Positions 33,201 through 44,360 of a stretch of 64,000 nucleotides of DNA are shown one piece after another. Each line of letters starts with the position of its first letter. The stretch's first letter is position 1. Under the pieces are notes generated by a model. That model was not told where the DNA came from, did no database searches, and saw only the letters and a list, made by a program, of their open reading frames with translations. The translations under genes were made by a program, and so were the position numbers. The DNA lies in contig BDSL01000025.1 of NCBI GenBank assembly GCA_003116995.1, forward strand, positions 62,001 to 126,000, read 5' to 3'. The DNA comes from Yamagishiella unicocca (lineage: Eukaryota; Chlorophyta; Chlorophyceae; Chlamydomonadales; Volvocaceae).

Positions 33201-36200
33201 GACCTCACATTCCCCCACCCCCCTCCCCCTACTCGCCAGGACCGGCTGGACTCGTGTGATCGTCGAGAAGCCCTTCGGCAAGGACAGCGCCAGCAGCGCC
33301 GCCCTGGGTCGGGGCCTTGCCGCCCACCTGCGGGAGGACCAGATCTACCGCATCGACCACTACCTGGGCAAGGAGCTCATCGAGAACCTAACGGTGAGGG
33401 GGCGGGGGGGGGGCGGGGGTTTGAGATCGCCCGGGGGGAGGTCGAGATCAGCCGGGAGCGGGAAGCTCTGCGGTGGTCGTCAAGGGGATGACGGGTTCTA
33501 GGGTTTTGGGTTCTAGGGTTTCAGGTCGCCGCTCGATAGAGGCGTCGCCGTGGATGCTGACGCATTTCCCACCCGGACGCATCCGCTCTCAACCGTGTCG
33601 TCGACCCCCTCATCCCGCCCTCGCCCCTCACCCCAGGTGCTCCGCTTCAGCAACCTCGTCTTCGAGCCGCTCTGGTCCCGGAAATACATCCGCAACGTCC
33701 AGGTGGGCCCGATGCGGATGAGACTGGGCTTGCGGGCCGCATGCCGCAAAATGAGTATTAGCATTCCGGCAGCGGCACCCCGGCACTCTAGGCTCCAGCG
33801 ACTCGTGCAGTCTGGCGTGTTGTGGGGGGGGGGGGACAGCAGGGGGGTGGACAGCAGGGCTCCAAGGAGGGGAGGGACACAGCGACGCACTTTGACCGCT
33901 TCCGCACCTACTGCCCTAGCTGATCCCCGCTCCCCTCCCTTGCACACTCCTCTCCTCACCGCGTCCCTTTCTTCGACAGATCGTGTTCAGTGAAAACTTC
34001 GGCACGGAGGGCCGCGGCGGCTACTTTGACCAGTACGGCATCATGCGCGACGTGATCCAGAACCATCTGCTGCAGATCCTCGCGCTGTTTGCCATGGAGC
34101 CGCCGGTGGGTCGGGGGGTGCGGGGCGGTGTGAGCCGTTCGAGTCGGGGGGCCGCCGGTGCTGCGCCTGCATGTTGGCTTTGCCCATGCGAGCGCCTACC
34201 CTTAACCCGCCACACCCGGGCCTCACCCTGCCCCCCCCACCTCCCTTCTCACCCCTTCAGGTGAGCCTGGCCGCCGAGGACATCCGCAACGAGAAGGTCA
34301 AGGTGATTCGCTCCATGCGCAACGTGCAGATGGAGGACACGGTGCTGGGGCAGTACCGCTCGCGGGTGCACAGCGGCAAGACGCTGCCGGGCTACCTGGA
34401 GGACAAGACGGTGCCGCCGGTGAGGAGGGGGAAGCGGATACGACAAGAGACCCGTGGGGTGGTACCCCTGGGAAGGGGAAGGGGAGGAAGAAAGACAGGG
34501 CGCGGGTTGAGGCTTGGATGGGCCCGCTCGCACTCTCCGAGACGAATTGCCTCGGATCACCACTACCCCGCCACTCGTCTTGACGTGTTAGACGCGCCTG
34601 GAAGGCGGGAGGACTGCTGCCAACCCGACTGCTGCCAACCCGACTGCTGCCAACCCGACTGCTGCCAACCCGACTGCTGCCAACCCGACTGCTGCCAACC
34701 CGACTGCTGCCAACCCGACTGCTGCCAACCCGACTGCTGCCAACCCGACTGCTGCCAACCCCGGCCCCCTGCCGCCCCCCACCCGCAGGGCAGCCTCACG
34801 CCCACGTTTGCAGCGTGCGCCATGTTCATCAACAACGCGCGCTGGGACGGGGTGCCCTTCCTGCTCAAGGCGGGCAAGGCGCTGCACACGCGGCGGGCCG
34901 AGATCCGAGTGCAGTTCAGGTGGGCGGCTGGGTCGGCAGGGAGCGGGGGGGTATGAGGGGAAGCCGCTGGCTCGGATCAGGTGACGTTTGGTACATTCGT
35001 TTGGAGATGCGTGCTGGATGGCGGGCGGGGGTTTGCTAGGAAAAAACGGGCGGGAGGGGGAGGGGGCCCGGCATCCGGTACACGCGACTGTGCGACTGCG
35101 GTGCTCGATCGATCACCTCCGGGGTAGCAGCTACCTGGTGTTGCATGCGGCTGCCGCTGCTGACGTCTTTTGCCTTTTTTCTTGCGTCCCCGTCCTGTGT
35201 CTGTCCGCAGGCACGTTCCCGGCAACCTGTACAAGCACAAGTTCGGCCCCGACCTGGACAGCGCCACCAACGAGCTGGTCATCCGTATCCAGCCCAAGGA
35301 GGCCATCTACCTCAAGGTTAACAACAAGGTAGGCGGGGGTCAACGCCTGGGCGTAAAAAGGGGGTTACAGAAAAGGACCGGTGAAGGGGGGTGGGGACAC
35401 AACCTGTCTACACGACCAAAGGAGGATGAGTAGGAGGGGAAAACATTGACGAGTCCGGGATGAGGCATAAGAGGAAGACCGGTATATTGATCGCGGGGTG
35501 GAGTGACGATCAGGTGGGGTGGTGGGTGGGTGAGATGTCGGCACGAGGGACCGAGCACCTAGCAGCAACGTGCGTCTGACGAATGGATGGCCCTCACATA
35601 CCGCTAACCGGGCTCATGCTAACCGGGCTCACGCTAACCCCCTCATCCCCCCCTACCCGCAGGTCCCCGGCCTAGGCCTACAGCTGGACACCACTCGCCT
35701 GGACCTGCAGTACCAGAGCGCCTTCAACCAGAAGGAGCTGCCGGACGCGTACGAGCGGTTGCTGCTGGATGTTGTCAACGGTGAGTTTGGGGGCAGTGGC
35801 GAAGGAAAGAGGCCGCTGCGCCCCCGGGGCCAGCGGACAGCACTACCCAGCTTCAATCAGCTCCTCGCCGCACCGGCTGCAAGCGGCCCCTAGGTCCCTT
35901 CTCGCCGTTAGCCACCCCGCACCGCGCCGACGGCTGCCGCTGACACTGTAGCTGCCTGTGCGCCGCAGGTGACAAGCGCCTCTTCATTCGCGCTGACGAG
36001 CTGGAGGCCGCCTGGGACCTGTTCACGCCGCTGCTGCACGAGATTGAGAGCCGCAAGGTGGGTGGGTGGGTGGGTGGGTTCGATTTGGACTGCGGCAGAC
36101 GAAGGCCGATACCGTAAACCGTAATGTCCCCACCATCCCACCTAACACGGTAGGCGGGGAGGGGCATCCCCGTGCCTCTAGCTCCGTCACCTGGCACTGT

Positions 36201-36363
36201 CAGCACCTCCCTCACTGACGCCCTCCTGCTTGCCCGGACATCCGCGCAGATCGCTCCGGAGTTGTACCCGTACGGCAGCCGCGGGCCAGTGGGCGCACAC
36301 TACCTGGCCGCCAAGTACGGCGTTCGGTGGGGTGACCTCGCCAACGACGAGTCGGACGAGTAG
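30215..36363 (+). CDS. G6PD: Glucose-6-phosphate 1-dehydrogenase, plastid type
   Basis: Fifteen exons: 30215-30398, 30472-30584, 30663-30797, 31241-31335, 32058-32112, 32484-32647, 33240-33393, 33637-33702, 33980-34105, 34261-34419, 34789-34919, 35211-35328, 35663-35780, 35969-36057, 36250-36363; 606 residues with every phase closing. It oxidises glucose-6-phosphate to 6-phosphogluconolactone, making NADPH for the oxidative pentose phosphate pathway. Visible motifs are the dinucleotide-binding [14 protein letters not shown] (115-128), substrate-binding/catalytic RIDHYLGKE (286-294), EKPFGKD and [10 protein letters not shown]. The first ~100 residues are an Arg/Ser/Gln/Pro-rich transit peptide. 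Cys171 and Cys179 (TCRISARDKC) have the eight-residue spacing of the redox-regulated pair in plant plastid isoforms, which implies thioredoxin control. A second ATG directly follows the first. TGTAA lies at 37319. Confidence 0.97.
31633..31764. repeat. 51-bp tandem repeat in G6PD intron 4
   Basis: Two full 51-bp units (31633 and 31684) and a third, partial, diverged one from 31735. Each unit is built from ~17-bp variants of GTACGAGCAG. Confidence 0.8.
32288..32332. repeat. CTC-rich microsatellite and repeat B copy
   Basis: A run of about eleven CTC triplets in G6PD intron 5, directly followed by TTCTCCTATGTCGCACATAT, the start of a repeat seen also at 13680 and 42551. Confidence 0.75.
33101..33150 (-). 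repeat. Fragment of the ~110-bp dispersed element
   Basis: AGTTCTCCAGCATGCACCTC then CAAAGTCCAAACGTGTG, matching the TCTCCAGCATGCATCTCCAA block of 25034-25148. G6PD intron 6. Confidence 0.6.
33495..33526. repeat. Short telomere-like TTCTAGGGTTT repeats
   Basis: GTTCTAGGGTTTTGGGTTCT and AGGGTTTCAGG in G6PD intron 7. They resemble degenerate plant/algal telomere units but are far too short to be a telomere. Confidence 0.45.
34612..34762. repeat. 15-bp tandem repeat (CCAACCCGACTGCTG), about ten copies
   Basis: Perfect or near-perfect 15-bp units fill most of G6PD intron 10, ending 27 nt before the exon 11 acceptor. The unit length keeps an open frame on both strands, which creates artificial repeat ORFs. 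Confidence 0.95.
34950..35035 (+). repeat. Diverged copy of the ~110-bp dispersed element
   Basis: AGCCGCTGGCTCGGATCAGG, a short gap, then CGTTTGGAGATGCGTGCTGG. Same block order as 63577-63690. G6PD intron 11. Confidence 0.45.
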
Positions 36364-38584
36364 ACGGGTGGCTCGCCGGTGCTCTGCGGCACTGCGGCGC
36401 TGTGCTGTGCTGTGGGCTCAAGGGGCGGCTGCAATCACGGCCGCCCTACACATACGCACACACCGTGACCGCTACCCTCCAATTCGTTGTGCGAGCGGGG
36501 CCAGCGGTAAGAAGTACAACGGAAAGGGTGTGGTCCGGCCCGTCCGGTGCGCTGGTGTACATTGTGGCGTTAAGGAGGCAGGGGTTGGGTTGGCGAGGAG
36601 ACCCGGGGACCGAGAGCCGAGGGGTAGTCGGGCCTCTCGAAGGAGCGAAGGGCAAAATACTCCCGTAGAGGAAAGACGGGGAGGAAGGTATGGGTAGCAG
36701 CTGTGGGTGGCTGGGGCTGTGGGTGTATGGTAAATGTTTGCGCTCGTTGGGGGCTTATGTACACGCTTGGGTGGGTAGTCACCATGAATGAGCGACGAGC
36801 GCGCGGGCGAGCAGTGAGTGCTAGCCGCCTGCAGTTGGCGGGGTGACAGCGGCGGGTGTGTCCCGATCTGGCTGATAGATAGCACAGCTGGAGGCGTTCC
36901 TCACCGAACTCCGGAGGTGCGCTCGTCCGGGGTACCATGCCCCCGCGACAAGGGGCGCGCTATTGCGCCCCTTGCGCTGTCGTGCCGCTTGCTGCGTACT
37001 GTCCAAACTGAGCGCGGAAGCCTTTATTCAAGTGTTCTTGCGACCAACGGTAATTGTTAGTCGCTCGAAGCGCGTTGCAGCTGATCTTTTGTGTCGATTT
37101 CCGTTGGTAGTTGTACGCTATGAACTCAGGAGCATGGATAGAGGCGCGTTGCCTCCCATATGCTATGAACTATTCTTTTCTGGGACTGCAAACTTGCAGG
37201 ATTACGCTGCATGTTGCTGAAGATCTTTGGAGAGCACTATGAACGCTGTCCAGGGATTCAACAACAATAAAGAGAACAACAATTCAGACGTTCGCAGACA
37301 CTTCCGCGATGGGAGGATTGTAAAACGTTCAGTCGATGACCAATCTCTCGCAGCTGTCTGCCTTTGCTAGGTCCCATAGCTGAACGCGAAATGCGTGGCC
37401 CAAAGTAAGCTTCTCATTCCGTGAAAGAATGCGAAGAAGGGATGCCCGATAACTCCATTATACTGCCGTTCGAGACACCGCAAAATTCTAACCGAAACTG
37501 TCACAACCCCAGTACTTGAAGCCTGATGTCTGGCGGTTGACGTGTGACTGCTTACGCTCAAGAAGATGCAGCCTGATTGAGCGCCATACGGAGGTGGTTC
37601 GGGGTATATGAAGTAGGTGTACGAACTCGCATGTTTTCCCTTGTTTTTCTCTTGTAAACTTTTGCACAAGTCAAGCAGCCTTTCTAGGGAGTCCAGGGCA
37701 TGTGCTCAAGACCGCTGAGGGTAGCCCAGACTGCAACCGCCTGCCAGCACTGAACCGCAGCATTAACACGTAACGCTGACATACACGCCCTCCCACGCCG
37801 CGTTCCCGCTGGAACATAGGATTCCCTGCTACACTTCTCAAGGCCGCGACCTCTCAGCTTTCGGAACGAATCCTTATTTCACGTTTTACGCGTTTACCAT
37901 CATCAGCCACGCCGTCCGACTGACGCTTGACAAGCAAGGATTACATCGGACTGGTACGGTAACCCGAACAGCCGCTGTGCGCCCAGCGAACCATCACGAC
38001 CGGAGCTAGGTAGGCGTCCAATCAGGCAGGCACAACGGTAGGTGCATCGCGCCATTGTTTCGGCGCTCCCCTCGAGGATACCGAACGAGCAGGTACATGC
38101 CCATGTTCACGCACTGCAGATCCCACCAAACTCATGCACACGGGGGCGTTTCAGGCGTCCAAATTTGTCGCGCCCTCCAACACTATGGCAGATCCGACAA
38201 ACAGGTCCTGCTTTGCTTGGAGAGGCGCACACCAAAACCTCCGGCTTCGCATTAGCCAGCTGCCGCCCTAGCAAGCGCATCCTAAAGCGAGCAATGCAGG
38301 GAATATCGCTGTGCTGGCAGTACCTCGGGTTGCCCATAAGAGCAACGCGAGGACACCCCTCCTGAGGAGTCAGCTTCACCTGCTGTCCGGCCCAACTGGA
38401 CTGCGAAGCCCCGCGACATGCTTCATGAATAGTGCAAGGGTTTCAGGGGGATTGCTGTGCGACGTTTCGTGAGTCGTCCAGGAGTCTCGGCCCGTGAGGG
38501 GCGTGACTCGTGAGTCAATAAAGCGTCATGTGGTCAAAAGCTACGACCGAGCAAATCAGGGGACGGCTGGAGAACTGGACGCAG
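36364..38584. other. Shared 3' region of convergent G6PD and DCP5-like genes
   Basis: No supported exon. A plus-strand TGTAA at 37319-37323 may end G6PD, about 960 nt after its stop. A minus-strand TGTAA (TTACA at 37941-37945) may end the DCP5-like gene. A minus-strand open frame at 38107-38379 contains a Cys/His-containing stretch (VCRICHSVGG) but has no splice-consistent partner. Confidence 0.4.
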
Positions 38585-41509
38585 CTAGTTGCGCCCACGG
38601 CCTCCACCGCGGCCTCCTCCATTCGGCACGCCCGTCGCGTGGGGCCTCAGCCCGCGGCCACCGCCACCGCCGCCACCAGCACGGTCTCCGCCACGGTCTC
38701 CTCCGCGGTCACCGCCATCGCGGCCGCCACCCTGCAAAGCATCGAGACCATAGGACATACAGACTAAATCGGTGCTCATGCAGATAACGTTGTGCCCGTG
38801 CATGCAATGACATCACCGGACCCATAATGATGTAAAGATGATGCAGCATGCAACACGGCAGACATCGGGAACTGGTGTCTTTCCACTATCCCTGTACGTC
38901 TGGACGGTTACTTCGACGCCACGTTGATATGTATCAGGAAGCCTATATCGCCCGTACGCGATGTACGTCTGGCGTGATGTTGACAACACGCATGCGTTTT
39001 CTATTCCTCCCGGGGGAGCACATCGCCCGTACGCGGTTTGCTGTTCGTCCTAGAAAGACCCAACGGCCAACATCCTTACCCGGCCGCCTGTGTCTCCACG
39101 GCCGCGGCCGCCGCGCCCCCGGCCACGACCTCCGTAGTTGTAGTTGTGCCGCAGGCCGCCCAGGCCGCCGAACGTCTCCATGTCCAGGCGCCGTGCATCA
39201 GCTGCGCGCTGCCGTCCGTCTCCGCGGCCGCCGTCCATGCGGGGGGCCCCACCGCCCATGCTGGGGGGCGCTCCCGGCCCGCTATCGATGTTGAGGCGCT
39301 CGAGCGTCTCACACGAAATGGCATCGAAGAAGTCGTCCCGCGAGTACGAGCCGCGCGGCTTCACGGCCTCGGCGATCTCCTATCAGCGGTAACACAGGCA
39401 AGACAAGTTCAACATGCGCGACATGACGTCCTTGCGTCACGAGGACGACGCCGGGCCGCAGCCTCTGCTTGTCACAACAGCAGGCCAGAGTTTCCGAAAC
39501 GAAGCGTGCCTGACGCTGCTCACACAACCCACCCACTCCGTATCCACTTCACTGGCAAAATTAAAGCTGGCTTCGCCTTGTCCTAAGACCAATGGGTTAT
39601 GATCGTTAAAATGCCCCACTTTGTTGCGGCACGTCGATAGGCTCGCCGATATGCACCCTATCGCACGCCCTCCACCGCACCTTGGCCACCTCGTCCTTCT
39701 TGAACTTAGCGTTCTGCTCCTCGAAGTTGAAGTCTTCAGCGGGCACCGGCAGCGCCATGGGCGAGGCACCAGAAGCTGGGGCAGCCGCTGCGGCTGCTGC
39801 CGAGGGAGGACCAGGGCGGGGAGGCGGAGGGCCGCTAGGGCCCCTGGCCCCGCCCGGCGGGGGAGCACCCCGACCGGCATTGACCTGATATGGCGCCTGC
39901 GGTCCGTTGCGGCCACCACCGCGACCGCCGGGAGCGGGACCCGGAGGTGGGCCCCTGCCAGGGGGACCGCCACGACCACCTGCAAGTATGGACCGCTCAG
40001 TGTTGCGCATCAGCTACGGCTTCCTGGTCCAGACATCTCGCAAGGGCCGGATTGGCCTTAGGAGCATTTCCCATGCGCTAATTCATTCACAACAGGCTGT
40101 CCGGAGACTGATGCTCCTAGGTTAGTTCGAATGTTTAGCCGTGGTAGCAAGCCTTCCAGCTGGCACCCAATGCCCCAACCTCTTCTACCTACCAGCGGCG
40201 GCCTGCGCATAGTTTGAGGGCTTGGGTGGAGGCTGCTGCGGGGGCGGAGGCGCGCGCGGTGCCGCCGGGGCTACCTGCACCTGCGGTGCCACCTTCTGCG
40301 CGGAGGCCGCTGCCACGGGCGGAGGTGATGTCCTGCAGCAAGAGGCAGCATTGCAGGAGGCCAGCAACGTTATTTGACGTGGCTGCTGGCCGCACAGGAG
40401 ATTATGCTGCATGCAGCAAGTGTCCCATCGACATCCCATAATGAATCAGACCCTGCATTATACACGACGACCATCCGCAGGATGACCAGCAACGATGCCC
40501 GGACAGGCCCATGAAGCTTACGTGTATGCGGGCTGCGGAGGCGGGAGTGCTTGAGGCTGCTGCGGAGCCGCGGGGGCCCACTGGTCCGTCCCTGCAAAGT
40601 GGCAGGTACAGGAGTACGAGGTGTGCGGCCGAATCCACTTGACCGCCGACGGCTTCCTTTCGGTCCAAACTTTGCCAGTGATAGGCGTACGTGCATACAC
40701 GCATTCCGCGCAGACCTTGGCCGTTGCAACAGCCAAAAAGCTTTCCCGCCCAGACCTAGTTCGGAACGTACCGTACAATGGTGACGCGTAGGGCTGCGCC
40801 GTCGGCACTGGTGGCTGACCCCAGGGGTTCTGTCAGCGTAAGGAATAATGTCATAAGGTAACGTCAGAGATGCAGCCAAGAAGCCATGTGCTTTCGAAAA
40901 GCGCACGGCACACGCCAACCGTTTTCCTCACTCCAAACACCGGCACCGCACTACGCTGACCATTATCAGCACAAAGCTGTCTTGTTGTTTAACCGCCAGC
41001 TTAAAGGTCTTACCGACTGCAGTGACTCGCTGGGCGGGGGCGGGGCAGGCGCGGGCGGAGCTGCTGGCGCGGAACCTGGAACCGTGCCCGGTGGTCCCAA
41101 CACTGTAAGGTCCTTGATATCATCGCCTGCGTTGTAGCAACGGGCATCCCCATGTCAAGTGTTTGGGCGCGCGCAGATCGCAAAGGGCGATCCCTTAGCG
41201 AAAGTTTGTTGCTTGGCATGTCCCGGCCACACCCACCCTTAAAGATGATGTAGTCATAGACCTCGTTGCTGGGCGGAACCTGCGGCCCACCGACTCGCCG
41301 CCCCTCCGTCCCGAAAGACCTCACTGCAAGGCAGAAGGGCAGGCTCGGACCTAGCGAATGCAGTCACCTACGCCCACAGCAGAGATGTACTCACCTTGAG
41401 ACAGCGCGATGCTGCTCTCCTCCATGTTGATGTTATACAGGATGCCTTCATAGCGAATGTCGCTCTTGGAAACAAGACTAATCAGCGAGTTAAGGTAGTT
41501 TTCCCCCAT
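38585..41509 (-). CDS. DCP5: DCP5 / LSM14 (RAP55, Scd6) family RNP protein
   Basis: Nine exons in transcription order: 41509-41395, 41323-41237, 41126-41014, 40829-40772, 40591-40522, 40332-40193, 39979-39681, 39379-39080, 38731-38585; 442 residues. An N-terminal LSm domain (SLISLVSKSDIRYEGILYNI, VRSFGTEG, VPPSNEVYDYIIFKG, DIKDLTV) occupies residues 8-80. A long Pro/Ala/Gln linker follows, then the FDF motif (EDFNFEEQNAKFKKDEVAK, ending at 294), an FFD box (YSRDDFFDAISCETLERL) and a TFG box (RRLDMETFGGL), and Arg-Gly-rich tails. This order is diagnostic of the translation-repression/decapping activators that bind DCP2 partners and DEAD-box RCK/DDX6 in P bodies. The start suits the plant homologue alignment (plants read SLISLTSKSEIRYEGILYNI). 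Confidence 0.95.
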
Positions 41510-41770
41510 ATTGCCTGAGTTGGTGGGGCACAGGCCCCTAACGATATATGGCACCGCGTTGGGAGTGGGGAATATAGAGGAAGACTTTGCATTGGTCCAG
41601 CACCGTACGGCAGTGGGAAGACTGAAGCCTTCCTTCACACTACACTTTAAGGGACTATTATACTTGCATGTGCTAGGCCGTTCATAGTGGGGTGTGCGTT
41701 CAGGGGCATAGCATATTTGTCGCCCCTCTTGAGGCACCGGTCGGGCCACGAGCTGCACGCCCGCTCTACG
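41510..41770. promoter_or_regulatory. Divergent promoter region (DCP5-like / 130-residue gene)
   Basis: Only 261 nt separate the two start codons, so both 5' UTRs and promoters must fit here. I see no clear TATA box. Confidence 0.5.
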
Positions 41771-42726
41771 ATGGCATTCCTTCTAGACTATCTCTCCTAT
41801 GTTTGGGAGAAGAACAACAGCGATGCCGCTTCGTACAAGGAATGGAACGACTTCCTGGATGTCGCGGAGAAGGACCGCCGGCGCGAGTGAGTACTGCGGC
41901 TCGGGGGCTTCAATGCTGCTTACCAATTTTGCAGTACAGCAGCTGGTTTCATGATGTCATGTGCCGGTTGCGGTGCCTTCCTTCCTATCCATCGCCAGTC
42001 GCATCATTTCCTGGCGCGAGCGCACCATGTACGATGACTACGCGGTCAACGCGGAGGAGCCCATAGTCTACAAGCGTACCGCCGGGTGGGTGCTGATGCT
42101 GTGGGGCCTGGCATGTGACTGACGACTAGGGTCGTGGGTTTGTTTACTTGTGTGTGAGTCGCAGTCGTTAAGGTCGTTTCCACAACGTGTCCTTGGTTCG
42201 GCCCCGACTTAACTTGCGTGCAGGTTTGTGTGGCGCCAGGTGGACCCCACTGGCACGCACAAGAACCGAAACCACACGGTACGTCCCTCCATTGGGAACC
42301 CCCCTGCTCGTGTCATTTTCCTTGACGCGGCCGTTGCTCTCTCTTGTTCAGTTACAGCCTTTGTTAGCCTTGCAACCTATCCAATTACGCCATCCCCGTT
42401 GCCGCTGCGTGCTGGCGCCACGGCTTGTGGCCTTGACGACCGAATGGGCTCGCACCAAGCTCGCGCTGCGGGAGGTGGCCCCATGCATACCTTCGCGCAT
42501 TCGCTCCCAGTGCCCTGGTTCCTCACACGGCGTCCCTGTGTGTGCCCCCCCTCCTATGTCGTGTAACCGGGTCTTCTCGCCACTCCCCCAGTTCTTGTAC
42601 AACATGCACGCTTTCGGGCACCGCCTGTACAGCCGGCGCGACCAGGCCGAGATCACGTCCGCTGAGAAGGCCGTGGCGGACCGAGTCAGCAAGGGCGAGC
42701 TTGGCGGCCTGTCACCGCTTGCATGA
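41771..42726 (+). CDS. Unknown 130-residue basic protein
   Basis: Four exons: 41771-41886, 41999-42085, 42224-42278, 42592-42726, in frame throughout. The protein begins MAFLLDYLSYVWEKNNSDAA, is rich in Arg, Tyr and Trp, and contains SWRERTMYDDYAVNAEEP, FVWRQVDPTGTHKNRNHT and FLYNMHAFGHRLYSRRDQ. It has no transit peptide, membrane span or catalytic motif that I can see, and I do not recognise it. It could be a structural subunit of a complex. It is divergent from the DCP5-like gene and convergent with RNase H2C. TGTAA signals follow at 43003 and 43198. Confidence 0.72.
42551..42583 (-). repeat. Dispersed repeat B copy
   Basis: CTCCTATGTCGTGTAACCGG followed by GTCTTCTCGCC, immediately before the last acceptor of the 130-residue gene. 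Related, inverted sequences occur at 28500-28532 and 63727-63750. Confidence 0.55.
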
Positions 42727-43197
42727 ACGGACTTCCATCCGTAACAAAACAGAGGTTTCGGCAGCGGACCAGCCAATGTGCCAGGCAATGTTCGCCAGCA
42801 GTGGCAACGTCATGTTGATGGCGACCCAACCGGCAGCTGCGGCGGGCGAGCAGTACGCTTCACGGCTTGCATAGACTGTCGCTTGGGGTTCTGAAGCACC
42901 ACTGACAGCTCTGGTCTGGGCGCGACCTTATGAGTCGTACTTACTGTGGACGCGGGCATGTGCTAGGCTTTACACCGCTTTACAACAACCCGTTGTCAAG
43001 CCTGTAACTGTCCAATGCCGATTAGGCTTATGGGTTCACGCGTGCGTGGTTAGTCATCAGTGCGATTCTTGGGTTAACTGTTTGCAAGTTGCGAGGGGGA
43101 ATATGAGCCTAGTTAGCGCCTAGGCAGCTGCTTGTGGCTGCGGGGATTTGGTCTTGCGTGGCGTGGACAACAGTGGCCACGTCCATGCCGTCTGGCG

Positions 43198-43230
43198 TGT
43201 AAGAACCTCAGACGTACGCCTCGGTTTACA
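43198..43230. terminator. Facing poly(A) signals of convergent genes
   Basis: A plus-strand TGTAA at 43198-43202 (for the 130-residue gene) and a minus-strand TGTAA (TTACA, 43226-43230, for RNase H2C) lie 24 nt apart. If both are used, the two transcripts overlap at their 3' ends. Confidence 0.45.
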
Positions 43231-43436
43231 ATGGTCGCAAGGCTACACACCGCCGGCAACCTGAGTATGGGTCACAACTATCAGGATAGTGCCGTACAAT
43301 GACACCATGCCGTTCACATCGGTTGTGAATTGCTCGAGCGCTGCCGTACAGCGTCCTACCCCATGCGGGCGTCGAGCACCCTGAGCACCCTCGAGCACTC
43401 AGCTAGATCCTATTCCTGTCTCTTCCTGGTTGGTCT

Positions 43437-44360
43437 TCACTGTTGTTTAGCAGCTTGCAAAGCGCGCAACTCCTCTTCCACGTCAGCAGCATTGACGGGC
43501 GTATGCACCTGTGGCGGGCAAGGGGGTACGACCGTGTTATAAGATAGCTGCGCCGAACAGGTTGTTCTAGGTTCGGCAAGACGATGGTTCCGTAACGGCG
43601 GCCATGGACACCTGCAGCAACAGGAAAAGCAATATGTTGGGTCTCTAGAGGTTGGAAAACCATAACCTTTACCACCTAGCCGCCCTTGCTGATACGGCCC
43701 AACCAGGCCACGTATGAGCCGATCCCTGTAAACCATAGCCAACGGTATGAGCCGATCCCTGTAAACCATAGCCAACGGCCACCACATCCGTTCACCCCGG
43801 AACACCCGCACTTGCCTGGTTGGAGAGCGCGCACCACTCCAGCATGCGCCTGATGGGGTCGCTTGGGGCGGGCGGCGCGTCGTGGCCCCACGCTACGAAC
43901 GAACCGAATGTTGACGCTGCCGTCCACTCTTGCTGGCACGCGTCCGAGCTAACTTGCGTGCTGCTGGACCGCACCACGAGCCCGGTGTACCCAGCGGGCA
44001 GGCCCACAGTTGCACCTGCTTGATACAGACAGGGCCCTGTTATGCGGGAATCAACCCCATCCTCGGTGCACACAAAAAAGGGGCATCGCACACACCTCGC
44101 AACAACCGGCCTCTGAGATATGTTTCCAATATGTCTGGTTTCTCTGCGCACGGCAGCCGAGAAGGACATGTCCGAACAAAAGTTGGTATCTTGTACCGAA
44201 ACATAACCTGGCAACAGGACCCATCACCTGCTGGTTCCGGTTTCCATCTATCCGCAACCTGCGCCGAGGTCGTGCTTTGCGAGAGTTTGATGGGCAAGTT
44301 GTGCAAAACGGTATCAGAGCGCGCCCCGCTTGGAACGGTAATTACGCTAGCAGGTGCCAT
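43437..44360 (-). CDS. RNASEH2C: Ribonuclease H2 subunit C
   Basis: Three exons in transcription order: 44360-44096, 44015-43816, 43508-43437; 178 residues. The conserved core is YLRGRLLRGATVGLPAGYTG then LVV, an insert, and FGSFVAWGHDAPPAPSDPIR then RMLEWCALSNQ, matching the RNASEH2C pattern of FRGRPLxG, a PxGYxG turn and an F-x-W-x-H-D block. It is a non-catalytic subunit of the nuclear enzyme that removes ribonucleotides from DNA and RNA in hybrids. The N-terminal exon has HNLPIKLSQSTT where relatives have a His-Leu-Leu-Pro-Cys strand. The stretch between that and the core is longer than usual. Intron 2 uses a GC donor (GCAAGT), confirmed because only it keeps the frame. Confidence 0.85.

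Noticed and set aside
34612..34762. Regular short repeats that could suggest a CRISPR array
   Set aside because: Units are contiguous 15-mers with no spacers and lie in a nuclear intron.
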